Assembly: GCA_009840635.1 (NCBI GenBank)
Contig: VXNL01000092.1
Location: forward strand, 1 to 55,421
Length of the DNA stretch: 55,421 nucleotides
Source of the DNA: Acidobacteriota bacterium
GTDB taxonomy: Bacteria; Acidobacteriota; Vicinamibacteria; Marinacidobacterales; Marinacidobacteraceae
Direction of reading: 5' to 3'
Made by a program: the position numbers and the translations under genes. The notes below the pieces were generated by a model. The model made no database searches. It worked only from the letters and a program-made list of their open reading frames with translations, and was not told the origin of the DNA. How positions within the stretch are numbered: the first letter of the stretch is position 1; each line of letters starts with the position of its first letter. This document shows, piece after piece, positions 40,199-49,077 of the stretch.

Positions 40199-42366
40199 GC
40201 CAGAGGCGGCGCTGGTGCGTCCTCGCCCTCGGCGGGCCCGGATTGATTTTCCTCCCGTCCGCGGCCGGCGGACAAGAAGTTCCGGTCGCCCACGCGTCCC
40301 GAGCGAGGGGCGCGATCGAGGTGGACGGACGGCTCGACGACGACGCGTGGGACCAGACCCGTGAGATCGGCGCCTTCGTCCAGGTCGATCCCCAGGCCGG
40401 TGAGCCGAGCCGCGCCCCGACCGACGTGCGCCTCCTCTGGGACGACGCGGGGCTCTACGTCGGGGCCGAGATGACCGAGCCGGAGGCCCGCACCGCCACG
40501 CGGGTGGAAGGGCTGCGCCGCGACTTCACCTACGAGACCAGCGACGTGTTCGGCGTACTGCTCGACGGCTTCGGCGACGGCCGCTTCGCCATGGCGTTCA
40601 TGACGACCCCCGACGGGGTGCAGCGCGACCTGCAGGTCTTTGACGGAAGGGACGCGGACGAGGCGTGGAACGGGATCTGGCGGGTGCGGACGGCTCGCAC
40701 CGAAAGCGGATGGACCGTGGAGATGTTCATCCCGTGGAAGACGCTCCGCTACGCCGGCAGCGACGGGTGGCGGGTGAACTTCATCCGGGAGGCGCGCGCC
40801 ATCCAGGAGACGAGCGGCTGGTCTCCCTGGCATCGCGGCGTCGACCCGTGGGACATGGCCTTCGCCGGGCGCCTCGAAGGGGTCGCGCCGCCGCCTCCCG
40901 GCGTGAACGCGCAGATCCAGCCGTACGCGGCGGGACGCACGGCGTCCACCGGGAACACCCCGTTCGGCGACCCGGCGTCCACGGGCGACGCGGGGATCGA
41001 CCTGAAGTGGGCGATGACGCCCAACACGGTGCTCGACCTGACCTACAACATGGATTTCGCCCAGGCCGAGGTGGACCGGCAGGTGATCAACCTCGACCGT
41101 TTCTCGGTCTTCTTTCCCGAACGGCGCACTTTCTTCCTCGAGAGCGCCGGCCTCTTCGACACGGGCCTTGACGTCATCTCACCGTTCTACAGCCGCCGCA
41201 TCGGACTCGACGCCGATGGGATGCCGGTTCCGGTCACCGGCGGTGCACGCGTGACGCACCGGTCGACGAGGTCCAGCGGGGGCGCGCTGTTCGTGCGGCA
41301 GGAAGGCGTCGGGTCGGTGGACGGCACCGTCTTCGGCGTAGGGCGCTACGTGCGGAACGTCGGCGCGAGGGGCCGCCTCGGGGGTCTGGTCGCCACCCGG
41401 CACGATCAGGGCCTGCCGACGGGCGCCTCCGCCCTCAACACCGTCGGCGCCGTCGACTGGTTCTTCCGCCCGACGACGAACCTCTCCACACGCGGGATGG
41501 TCTCGCGCTCGTTCACCGAGGGGAGCGGCGGCGACGGCTGGGCCGGGCACGCGTGGGTGGGCAACAACGCGCCCTGGGGCTACATCGGCTGGCTGCAGGA
41601 GTACATCGGGCCGGAGTGGGAGCCCCGCTCCGGCTTCCGCTTCACGAACGACGTCATCGTGACGAGCCCGGCCGTCATCCTCGATCTCCGCCCGGATTGG
41701 CTGCCGGATTGGGCGCGGTCGTACAACCCGGGCGTGACCTTCTTTTTCTTCAACGAGGCGACTTCGGGCGACTTCTTCTCCGGGTTCGTGAACGTGCGGC
41801 CAGTCACCTTCCGCCTGGAGAACGGGGGCGAAGTGGCTGTCTGGTTTCGGCCGGAGTGGCAGCGCCTGGACGAGCCCTTCCGGCCCATCCCGGGGCTCTC
41901 CGTGCCCCCCGGCGACTACCGTTTCACCCGCTGGACCGCGATGGCGTCGCACGATCCTTCGGCTCCGGTGACTGGCAGCGCGCGCTTCACGACCGGCCCT
42001 TTCTACGACGGCTGGCTGGACAGGAGCGAGCTCTCGGCGAAGGTCATCCTCTCCTCGCATGTCGTCGGGCTCGCTTCCTGGGAGCGCAACCGGTTCCGGG
42101 GCATCGCCGGGTCGGACGGGACCACCCACCTGTTCATGCCCGAGCTTCGTCTGGCTCTGAACCCCCGCTTCGAGGTCTCCGGCATCTGGCAGTACAACAC
42201 CGCGGTCGAGGCTTCCAGCCTGAACGTCCGGCTTTCGTGGGAGTTCCGGCCGCTGTCGTTCCTCTACGTCGTCTATGGCGACAACGCCTCACACGACGAG
42301 GCTCTTCATTTCTTCCCGACGCGGCGCCGACTCATCATCAAGGGGACGTGGTTGTGGCAGCCCTAG
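40195..42366 (+). CDS. DUF5916 outer-membrane-type protein with CBM9-like N-terminus
   Basis: 723 residues from a GTG overlapping the previous stop. After a signal peptide (about 1-25), residues 38-230 have the carbohydrate-binding-module-9-like pattern (E-V-D-G-R-L-D-D-D-A-W onward, with L-Y-V-G-A and W-T-V-E-M-F-I-P-W). The DUF5916 part carries F-F-P-E-R-R-T-F-F-L-E-S (about 306-317) and many amphipathic strands, consistent with a beta barrel. The family is common in Bacteroidota and Gemmatimonadota and has no firm function. Coupling to the ABC-2 trio suggests a shared export or envelope task. Confidence 0.85.
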   Translation: MSQRRRWCVLALGGPGLIFLPSAAGGQEVPVAHASRARGAIEVDGRLDDDAWDQTREIGAFVQVDPQAGEPSRAPTDVRLLWDDAGLYVGAEMTEPEARTATRVEGLRRDFTYETSDVFGVLLDGFGDGRFAMAFMTTPDGVQRDLQVFDGRDADEAWNGIWRVRTARTESGWTVEMFIPWKTLRYAGSDGWRVNFIREARAIQETSGWSPWHRGVDPWDMAFAGRLEGVAPPPPGVNAQIQPYAAGRTASTGNTPFGDPASTGDAGIDLKWAMTPNTVLDLTYNMDFAQAEVDRQVINLDRFSVFFPERRTFFLESAGLFDTGLDVISPFYSRRIGLDADGMPVPVTGGARVTHRSTRSSGGALFVRQEGVGSVDGTVFGVGRYVRNVGARGRLGGLVATRHDQGLPTGASALNTVGAVDWFFRPTTNLSTRGMVSRSFTEGSGGDGWAGHAWVGNNAPWGYIGWLQEYIGPEWEPRSGFRFTNDVIVTSPAVILDLRPDWLPDWARSYNPGVTFFFFNEATSGDFFSGFVNVRPVTFRLENGGEVAVWFRPEWQRLDEPFRPIPGLSVPPGDYRFTRWTAMASHDPSAPVTGSARFTTGPFYDGWLDRSELSAKVILSSHVVGLASWERNRFRGIAGSDGTTHLFMPELRLALNPRFEVSGIWQYNTAVEASSLNVRLSWEFRPLSFLYVVYGDNASHDEALHFFPTRRRLIIKGTWLWQP

Positions 42367-42391
42367 TTGGCTCGGCGAGGACGGGGTTCCG

Positions 42392-43666
42392 GTGACCGGC
42401 GCCCGCGTGCCGCCGGCCGGGCCGGTTCCAGGCCCCACGCCGGCCGGGGAGCGGCTGCCGCTTCTCGACGCGGTGCGCGGCGCCGCGCTCGCGGGCATCC
42501 TGCTCGCGAACCTCATGAGCTTCTTCGCGGTGTTCATGCTGGACGCGGAGCAGCGGCAGGCGATGTCCTACGGATGGGCCGGCGAGCACGTGCTCTTCGC
42601 GGTCAACTGGCTCGTCGAGGGCAAGTTCTACTCGGTCTTCTCGATACTGCTCGGCATCGGCTTCGCGCTCCAGGCCGGGCGTTCGGCGCGGCGGGGCGCC
42701 TCGCCAGTGGACTTTGCCCGCTTCTTCCGCAGGCGCATGTGGGTCCTCGTCGCGATCGGCCTCGTCCACATGGTCTTCATGTGGGCCGGCGACATCCTCA
42801 CGCTGTACGGCGTCATGGGCTTGCTCCTGCCCAGTCTGGCGAGGCTCAGGGGAGGGGTCCGGGCCGCGCTCATCGCCGCGCTCTTCCTGGTTCCACTCGG
42901 CACGCACGCGCTCATCGTCTCGACCGAAGGACGCCTCGACCCGCGGACGCCGTTCGCCGCCGCCGGAACCGCGCTTCGCGAACGCGCCGCGGGTCCGGAG
43001 CGAACGGCGCTCGACCTGTTCGCCCACGGCTCGGGGGCCGACTACTACGTCTCGAACGTCTCGACGGCGGTCGTTCGCCCCGGTGCGTACCTGCAGCAGG
43101 GCCGTCCCGCGAAGGTTCTGTTCCTCTTCGTCCTGGGCGCCTGGCTCGGCGCCGGCGTCCTGCCGAGGCTCGGGGGCATGCGCCGCGCCCTCTGGCTCAC
43201 CGTGGTCCTCGGCGGTGTCGTTGGGCTGGCGGGGAGCTTCGTCTACGCGACGATCAAGGCGGCCACCGACTCGACGTTTCTGATGTCCGGCACCGGACTG
43301 CTCCAGACGGCCGCGTACACGTTCGGCACGGCCCCATTGGCGCTGGCCTATCTGGCGGCGGCGGCGCTCGCCTGGCGCCTACCCTGGGGCCGGAGCGGCC
43401 TCGGTTGGTTCGTTCCCCTGGGACGTATGGCGCTCACCGTGTACCTGACCCAGTCGGTCGTCCAGGTGGCGATCTTCACGAGCCTCGGTCTCGGACTGGC
43501 CGGGCGCGCACCCGTGGTGTGGATCCCGGCGGTCGCGGCGCTCGTGCTCGTCGCGCAGCGCTATGGCTGCGCGTGGTGGCTCGCGCGCCACGAGAGGGGA
43601 CCGGCCGAGTGGGTCTGGCGGCGCCTCACCTACGGTGGGGGCAGCTCGCGCTCCGTGCGCGCGTGA
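42392..43666 (+). CDS. DUF418 family membrane protein
   Basis: 425 residues from the GTG at 42392, 26 bases after the DUF5916 gene; the longer frame only overlaps that gene. The N-terminus is proline-rich, followed by L-L-D-A-V-R-G-A-A-L-A-G-I-L-L-A-N, a signature of DUF418 proteins, and then about nine to ten membrane segments. The C-terminal part (about 345-410) holds the conserved G-R-M-A-L-T-V-Y-L-T-Q-S motif and R-Y-G-C-A-W-W-L. Members are predicted acyltransferase-like membrane proteins with no fixed role. It ends the run that began with the TonB receptor. Confidence 0.88.
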   Translation: MTGARVPPAGPVPGPTPAGERLPLLDAVRGAALAGILLANLMSFFAVFMLDAEQRQAMSYGWAGEHVLFAVNWLVEGKFYSVFSILLGIGFALQAGRSARRGASPVDFARFFRRRMWVLVAIGLVHMVFMWAGDILTLYGVMGLLLPSLARLRGGVRAALIAALFLVPLGTHALIVSTEGRLDPRTPFAAAGTALRERAAGPERTALDLFAHGSGADYYVSNVSTAVVRPGAYLQQGRPAKVLFLFVLGAWLGAGVLPRLGGMRRALWLTVVLGGVVGLAGSFVYATIKAATDSTFLMSGTGLLQTAAYTFGTAPLALAYLAAAALAWRLPWGRSGLGWFVPLGRMALTVYLTQSVVQVAIFTSLGLGLAGRAPVVWIPAVAALVLVAQRYGCAWWLARHERGPAEWVWRRLTYGGGSSRSVRA

Positions 43667-43696
43667 CCTCCCGGCGCGCCCGAAAACGGAAGAAAC

Positions 43697-43725
43697 TTGA
43701 CGGTTCCGCCCGAACAGCCAAGAAT
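43697..43725 (+). promoter_or_regulatory. sigma-70-like promoter, leaderless layout
   Basis: TTGACG (43697-43702), 17-base spacer, AAGAAT (43720-43725) and 7 bases to the ATG at 43733. Boxes, spacing and start distance equal those before 25754. Confidence 0.65.
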
Positions 43726-43732
43726 GCGCAGC

Positions 43733-44002
43733 ATGATGCCGAACTTGCGCCGGATGCTTCCGTGGGCCGCCCTCGGGATGCTCGCGTTGCTGGCCTTCGG
43801 CGCCGGTCCGCATCTGCACGACGAGGGCGAGGGACAGGGCGAGCGTTGCGTGCTCTGCCATGCCCAGGACACGCCCTTCACCGCGGTTGGCCTCCAGGCG
43901 AATCCGGACCCGGCCGTGCTCACGGCCGTGGTCCCGGTTGCCGCTCCGCACGTCCACGGGATCGCGCCCACGGGGGGCGGCTCCCGGGCGCCTCCCGCCT
44001 GA
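43733..44002 (+). CDS. small His/Cys-rich exported protein, DUF2946-like
   Basis: 89 residues, the same length as the paralogue at 25754 and closely similar to it: M-L-P-W-A-A-L in the signal helix, P-H-L-H-D-E, C-V-L-C-H-A-Q-D and the shared end G-G-G-S-R-A-P-P-A. An ATG at 43724 is in frame, but the alignment and the promoter position favour 43733. The histidines and cysteines point to metal binding. Two hairpins and then an ABC ATPase gene follow. The role may be metal sensing or carrying at the envelope; no direct evidence exists. Confidence 0.7.
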   Translation: MMPNLRRMLPWAALGMLALLAFGAGPHLHDEGEGQGERCVLCHAQDTPFTAVGLQANPDPAVLTAVVPVAAPHVHGIAPTGGGSRAPPA

Positions 44003-44017
44003 CTCTCGAGCAGCCGT

Positions 44018-44084
44018 AGCCGGCCCGCGGGCCGGCTGCTTCGTCCTGTTGTGGCGCCGGCACCCGCTTCGGTGCGGCGGCGCC
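44018..44084 (+). promoter_or_regulatory. perfect 20-base palindrome and second hairpin in ABC leader
   Basis: AGCCGGCCCGCGGGCCGGCT at 44018-44037 is a perfect palindrome. A second GC-rich hairpin runs at about 44053-44084 (GGCGCC arms, GCACC/GGTGC inner pairs). Both have counterparts at 26039-26102. They lie between the stop of the small His/Cys gene and the GGGAGGAG ribosome site of the ATPase, so they could control read-through, though they may only be duplicated mRNA sequence. Confidence 0.5.
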
Positions 44085-44106
44085 CCTCATCCGGGAGGAG
44101 AGTCAG

Positions 44107-44895
44107 ATGTCAACCCAGGCAGTCCTGGAGACCCCCGCCACCGGCGAGGCCCCACCCATTCCCGTCCGCTCGGCCGAGTTCGAGGATCCCGTCCTCGAGG
44201 CCCGCTCCCTTGTCAAGCGCTACGGCGACCTCGAAGCGGTAGCCGGTCTCGACCTGTCCATTCAGCCAGGCGAGGTCTACTGTCTGCTGGGCCCGAACGG
44301 GGCCGGCAAGACCACCACCATCCACCTGTTCCTGGGGTTCATCGAGCCGGATGCCGGCCGCGTCCGGGTTTCGGGGTTCGACGTGGCGCGGAACGCGCTC
44401 GACGCGAGGCGGCGCCTCGCCTACGTGCCCGAGCAGGTCATGCTCTACCGCAACCTCAGCGGCCTCGAGAACCTTCAGTACTTCGCGGCGCTCGGCGGCA
44501 GGGAGACCCTCTCCAGCGAGCGGCTGACCGACATCCTGGTGGACGTCGGGCTGCCCCTCCCGGCCGTCGGACGCCGGGTCGCCGAGTACTCGAAGGGCAT
44601 GCGCCAGAAGGTGGGTATCGCCATCGCGGTGGCGAAGGACGCCGAGGCGCTGCTGCTCGACGAGCCGACGTCGGGGCTCGACCCCAAGGCCTCCCGGGAG
44701 TTCTCCGAGTTGATCGAAACGCTCCGGGGCCGGGGGGTGGCGGTGCTGATGGCCACCCACGACCTGTTTCGCGCGAAGGAGTCGGGGACCCGGATCGGGA
44801 TCATGCGGCACGGCCGGCTGGTCACCGAGCTGAGCACCGACGAGATCGGCCACGCCGACCTCGAGCGCATCTACCTCGACCACATGCAGGAGTAG
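44107..44895 (+). CDS. ABC-2 transporter ATPase, second trio
   Basis: 262 residues from an ATG with a GGGAGGAG ribosome site. The first 30 residues are an extension with no counterpart in the first-trio ATPase; the same extension is what remains at 26132. The core has Walker A G-P-N-G-A-G-K-T-T (about 64-72), signature Y-S-K-G-M-R-Q-K, Walker B L-L-L-D-E-P-T-S-G-L-D and H-loop M-A-T-H-D. It pairs with the two permeases downstream. The gap to the next gene is 10 bases and holds AGGAGGGA. Confidence 0.9.
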   Translation: MSTQAVLETPATGEAPPIPVRSAEFEDPVLEARSLVKRYGDLEAVAGLDLSIQPGEVYCLLGPNGAGKTTTIHLFLGFIEPDAGRVRVSGFDVARNALDARRRLAYVPEQVMLYRNLSGLENLQYFAALGGRETLSSERLTDILVDVGLPLPAVGRRVAEYSKGMRQKVGIAIAVAKDAEALLLDEPTSGLDPKASREFSELIETLRGRGVAVLMATHDLFRAKESGTRIGIMRHGRLVTELSTDEIGHADLERIYLDHMQE

Positions 44896-44905
44896 GAGGG
44901 ACACC

Positions 44906-46315
44906 ATGATCCGGCACATCGTCAGAAAGGAGTTCACCGACCTGCTCCGGGACGGCCGCTTCCGCTGGTGCGCGGCCATCGTGGGCGTGCTGCTGCTCGT
45001 CTCGCTGGGCAGCGGCCTGGTCGAGACCCGCAGGGCCGAGGCCGCCCACACCGCCGCCCGGGAGACGGCCCGCGACCACTGGGAGTCCCAGGGGGAGAAG
45101 AACCCCCACTCGGCGGCCCACTACGGCATCTACGCCTTCAAGCCGCGTCTTCCCCTGTCGTTCCTCGACCAGGGAGTCGATCCCTACACCGGCACTTCGG
45201 TCTGGCTGGAAGCCCACCGCCAGAACGACTTCCTCATGCGCCCGGCGCAGGACGCCACCGCCGGCCAGCGGCTCGGCGCGCTCACGGCGGCGCAGGTCCT
45301 CCAGTACCTGGTGCCGCTGCTGATCATCCTGCTCGCTTTCGGCGCGCTTGCCGGGGAGCGCGAACAGGGCACGCTCCGGCAGCTCCTGGCTACCGGGATC
45401 TCCCGGCGGGACCTGGCCCTCGGCAAGGCCCTCGGGGTGGCGGGCGCCCTCGCGCTGCTGCTGATTCCGGCGGCCATCGTGGGCAGCGCCGCGATCACCC
45501 TCGGCAGCCCGGGCCCGGCCGCCACGCCGTTCGCGCGGGGCACGGTGCTGGCCGCCGGCTACCTGGCGTACTTCGCGGTCTTCGTCGCGCTGTCCCTCGC
45601 CGTGTCGGCGTGGGTCCGGTCGGCGCGGACCGCGCTGGTGGCCTTGCTCGGCGTCTGGGTGCTGAACGGGCTGGTGGCGCCGCGCGTCGCGGTGGACCTG
45701 TCCAAGTGGCTGCATCCCACGCCTTCGGCCGTCGAGTTTGCCCGCACCATGGAGCGGGAGGTCCGGTCCGGCGTCCCGGGGATCGAGCGGCCCGACCGCG
45801 GGGAGACGACCGCCCGTCTGCTCGCGGAGCACGGCGCGGAGACGGTCGATGACCTTCCAGTGAACGTCATCGGCGTGTACCTGCAGGAGAGCGAAGAGTT
45901 CGCCAACCAGATCTTCGACCGCAATTACGGCGACCTGTGGAACCGGTTCGAGCGGCAGGGGGTGGTTCACGAGGCCCTCTCCGTCGCCGCGCCCCTGCTC
46001 GCGGTGCGCACCCTCTCCATGGGGCTGGCCGGAACCGACGTCGAGCAGCACCGGCACTTCGCCACCGCGGCGGAGCAGTACCGGCGCGATCTCATGCGCC
46101 GGATGAACGGCGACCTGGCGGAGAACTCCCGCACCGGGGAGACCTACATCGCCACGGAGGACACCTGGGCGGAGGTTCCGCCCTTCCAGTACGACGCCCC
46201 CTCGCTCGGGTGGGTGCTGCAGAACCGGACCCTGTCCCTCGGCATGCTCGGCCTGTGGCTGGTGGGCGCCTTCCTGGTTGCCGGATCACTCGTTCGGCGC
46301 GCCGAGGTCGCGTAG
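44906..46315 (+). CDS. ABC-2 permease with DUF3526-like region, second trio
   Basis: 469 residues. It has the same layout as the permease at 37335: one helix near residues 24-35, a periplasmic region with G-E-K-N-P-H-S-A-A-H, helices from about 130, a coupling region A-G-E-R-E-Q-G-T-L-R-Q-L-L, and then a large periplasmic domain with H-P-T-P-S-A-V-E-F-A and L-S-M-G-L-A-G-T-D. It is similar enough to its counterpart to show the trios arose by duplication. A good AGGAGG ribosome site precedes the ATG. Confidence 0.85.
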   Translation: MIRHIVRKEFTDLLRDGRFRWCAAIVGVLLLVSLGSGLVETRRAEAAHTAARETARDHWESQGEKNPHSAAHYGIYAFKPRLPLSFLDQGVDPYTGTSVWLEAHRQNDFLMRPAQDATAGQRLGALTAAQVLQYLVPLLIILLAFGALAGEREQGTLRQLLATGISRRDLALGKALGVAGALALLLIPAAIVGSAAITLGSPGPAATPFARGTVLAAGYLAYFAVFVALSLAVSAWVRSARTALVALLGVWVLNGLVAPRVAVDLSKWLHPTPSAVEFARTMEREVRSGVPGIERPDRGETTARLLAEHGAETVDDLPVNVIGVYLQESEEFANQIFDRNYGDLWNRFERQGVVHEALSVAAPLLAVRTLSMGLAGTDVEQHRHFATAAEQYRRDLMRRMNGDLAENSRTGETYIATEDTWAEVPPFQYDAPSLGWVLQNRTLSLGMLGLWLVGAFLVAGSLVRRAEVA

Positions 46316-46319
46316 CACC

Positions 46320-47747
46320 ATGACCCTGCGCACCGTCCTGCGTAACGAGTGGCGCCTCCTCCGGGCCGATCGCGCGCTCGCTCTGGTGCTGGTGGTGTTC
46401 GCTCTCCTGTTCGCCTACGCGCTCGCAAACGGCCTGGCGTGGGTCGACTTCCAGGAAGAGACCCTGGCGGCAGCCCGGGAAGGCAACGCCGAACGCGTCG
46501 AGACCCTCGAAGCCGAGCTTCAGCGCATCGCGGACGGTGGGCAGCCGTCCTCCCCGTTCCGCGATCCCCGGTCCCCCAGTGTCCTCGGCGGGGCTTCGGG
46601 CGCCCAGACCGCTGTCCTGGACCCGGGTCCGCTGACGGCGCTCGCGGTGGGACAGAGCGACCTGCTGCCCTACTACTACGACGTCAGCATCCAGACCAAC
46701 GAGTCGTCGTTCCTGCAGAACGGCGAGATCGAGAACCCGCTGAACCTGCTGGTCGGGCGCTTCGATCTGGCCTTCGTCGTGGTGTATCTGCTGCCGCTGC
46801 TGATCCTGGCGCTCAGCTTCAACGTCCTCTCGGGCGAACGGGAGCAGGGAACGCTGGCGCTGACCCTCTCCCAACCGGTCTCGGCCCGCGGGGTGGTCAC
46901 CGCCAAGCTGGCCTTCCGGGCAATCCTGGTGATGGGGCTGGCGCTCGGCGTGTCGCTGCTCGGGGTCCTCTTCAGCGGGGGATTCGGGTCTCCGGGCCGG
47001 GTCGCGCTCTGGTGCGCGGCCGTCGCCGCCTACGCCCTCTTCTGGTTCACGCTGGCGGCCTGGGTGAACGGCCTCGGCCGGTCCTCGGCCTGGAACGCCA
47101 CCGTGCTGGTAGGCGCCTGGCTCCTGCTGGTGGTGGTCCTCCCGGCCGGGGTGAACATCACCGCCGGACTACTGCATCCGTTGCCGTCCCGGGTGGAGAT
47201 GATCACCGCCCAGCGCGAGGCCTCGAACGAGGCCGTGAACCAGCGAAGCGAACTGTTGGCGCGCTACCTTGAGGATCACCCCGAGCTGGCCGGCGGGGTG
47301 GCCGCGGAGGAGGCGAACCGCGCGGCGCTCGCGTGGGCCGCCACCGACGCCGTGAATCGCCGGCTGGAAGAGGTGACCAGCGTGCACGGCGAGCGCCTGG
47401 CCGCGCAGCAAGCGCTGGTGCGCCGCTACCGGTTCCTGTCGCCGGCGCTCCTGACGCAGGAGGCGTTGCTGGACGCGGCCGGTACCGGAGACGCGCGCTT
47501 CGCGCGCTTCCAGTCCCAGGTCCGCGAGTTCGCGGAACGCTGGCGGACCTTCTTCGTGCCCGCCATCCTCGCCGGCGAACAGATGACCGCCGATGTCCTG
47601 CCCGCGCTGCCGTCGTTCCGGTTCGTGGACGAGCAGATGCGGGAGGTCAGGGCCCGCGCGGCGATTCCCCTCGCGGCACTCGGCGGACTACTGGTCCTCG
47701 TCGGCGCGGGCGCGGTCGCTCGCCTGCGCCGGGTGACGGGGCCATAG
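46320..47747 (+). CDS. ABC-2 permease 2, DUF3526-like, second trio
   Basis: 475 residues from the ATG at 46320, four bases after the first permease. An N-terminal helix (about 19-38), a periplasmic part with D-L-L-P-Y-Y-Y-D-V-S and E-I-E-N-P-L-N-L, then helices and the coupling region S-G-E-R-E-Q-G-T-L-A-L-T-L-S-Q-P. The second half has H-P-L-P-S-R-V-E-M-I and Q-R-E-A-S-N-E-A-V-N, homologous to H-P-A-P-S-Q-L-A-F and R-Q-V-S-N-E-A-Y of the gene at 38771. It closes the second trio; no DUF5916 or TonB gene follows here. Confidence 0.85.
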   Translation: MTLRTVLRNEWRLLRADRALALVLVVFALLFAYALANGLAWVDFQEETLAAAREGNAERVETLEAELQRIADGGQPSSPFRDPRSPSVLGGASGAQTAVLDPGPLTALAVGQSDLLPYYYDVSIQTNESSFLQNGEIENPLNLLVGRFDLAFVVVYLLPLLILALSFNVLSGEREQGTLALTLSQPVSARGVVTAKLAFRAILVMGLALGVSLLGVLFSGGFGSPGRVALWCAAVAAYALFWFTLAAWVNGLGRSSAWNATVLVGAWLLLVVVLPAGVNITAGLLHPLPSRVEMITAQREASNEAVNQRSELLARYLEDHPELAGGVAAEEANRAALAWAATDAVNRRLEEVTSVHGERLAAQQALVRRYRFLSPALLTQEALLDAAGTGDARFARFQSQVREFAERWRTFFVPAILAGEQMTADVLPALPSFRFVDEQMREVRARAAIPLAALGGLLVLVGAGAVARLRRVTGP

Positions 47748-47860
47748 CAGCACTATGTAGGGGGGTCATCGCGCGACACCAGAGGTAACCTGAACAACCT
47801 GTCCCCGGCTGGCGCCCCTTGCGGGCTGCCGGTCGGGTGACACCCAGGAACGGCTGCCTC

Positions 47861-49030
47861 ATGAGATCGCCCCCCTACGACGCCATCGTCATCGGCGTCG
47901 GCGGGATGGGCAGCGCCGCCGTCTACCACCTGGCAAAGGGCGGCGCCCGGGTGCTCGGGCTCGAGCGCTTCGACATCCCGCACCCGTTCGGGTCCTCCCA
48001 CGGCCTGACCCGCATCATCCGGCTCGCCTATTCCGAGGGCTCCCACTATGTCCCGCTGCTGCGGGAGGCCTATCGGCTCTGGCGCGAACTCGAAGAGCTC
48101 TCCGGCGAGTCCATCCTGCGGGTGACCGGCGGCCTCGACATCGGGCCACAGTCGGGAGGAATCGTGCAGGGGTCCCTGAAGTCCTGCACCGAACACGGCC
48201 TGTCGTTCGAGCAACTCGACGCCGCGGACGTCAACCGGCGGTTTCCCGGTTACGAGCTTCCCGCGGAGATGGCGGCGATCCACCAACCGGACGCGGGATA
48301 CCTGCACTGCGAGACGGCGACCTCTGCCCACGCCGCGGCGGCGCGCTCCCTCGGGGCCGACATCGCCACCGGCGTCCGGGTGCGGGGTTGGGACCGGATT
48401 CCGGGGGGTGTGCGCGTCGAGACCGAGGACGCCTGCTACGAGGCCCGGAAGCTCGTGATCACCGCCGGCCCGTGGGCGGGCGAACTCCTGCCCGCTCTCG
48501 GGCCGTTGTGCCGGCCCGTGCGGCAGGTCATGCTCTGGACCGACCCGCTCGATCCGCCGGCGTTCGCCCCGGAGCGGTTCCCCATCTTCGTCCTGGAGTC
48601 CCCGGTCGGCAACTTCTACGGCTTTCCCGACAACCGCGGCGAGGGATTCAAGATCGGCAAGTTCCACCACCTCCGGCAGCAGGTTCCGGACCCGGACGCC
48701 ATGGACCGGGAGTGCCACCCGGAAGACGAGGCCGTCCTGCGCGAGGGGATCGAGGCCTTCTGTCCCCGGGCGAACGGTCCCACCCGCCGCATGACGGCGT
48801 GCATCTTCACCAACAGTCCCGACGGGCACTTCATCCTCGACCGCCACCCGGACGACGAGAACGTGTGCGTCGCCGCCGGGTTCTCGGGCCACGGCTTCAA
48901 GTTCTGCGGCGTGGTCGGCCGGATCATGGCGGACTTCGCTCTGGAGCGGCCGCAGCCGTGGGACCTGAGCCCCTTCGGGCTGAAGCAGCACCGCCCTCCC
49001 CGGGTCGCCCACGCTCCGCCTTCCAGCTAA
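47861..49030 (+). CDS. monomeric sarcosine oxidase / N-methyltryptophan oxidase-like flavoenzyme
   Basis: 389 residues from the ATG at 47861, with AGGA upstream; 14 codons of open frame before it lack support. The dinucleotide-binding motif is V-I-G-V-G-G-M-G-S-A-A (residues 11-21), then G-S-S-H-G-L-T-R-I-I-R. Near the C-terminus is H-G-F-K-F-C-G-V-V-G, whose Cys (C349) matches the residue that binds FAD covalently in MSOX and MTOX. It oxidises an N-methyl amino acid, producing hydrogen peroxide and probably formaldehyde. It stands alone with no folate or glycine-degradation genes beside it. Confidence 0.9.
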   Translation: MRSPPYDAIVIGVGGMGSAAVYHLAKGGARVLGLERFDIPHPFGSSHGLTRIIRLAYSEGSHYVPLLREAYRLWRELEELSGESILRVTGGLDIGPQSGGIVQGSLKSCTEHGLSFEQLDAADVNRRFPGYELPAEMAAIHQPDAGYLHCETATSAHAAAARSLGADIATGVRVRGWDRIPGGVRVETEDACYEARKLVITAGPWAGELLPALGPLCRPVRQVMLWTDPLDPPAFAPERFPIFVLESPVGNFYGFPDNRGEGFKIGKFHHLRQQVPDPDAMDRECHPEDEAVLREGIEAFCPRANGPTRRMTACIFTNSPDGHFILDRHPDDENVCVAAGFSGHGFKFCGVVGRIMADFALERPQPWDLSPFGLKQHRPPRVAHAPPSS

Positions 49031-49077
49031 CCCGGATTCCTCGACCTCGATGCGGGCACCGTTCCCGCCGGTCAGCC

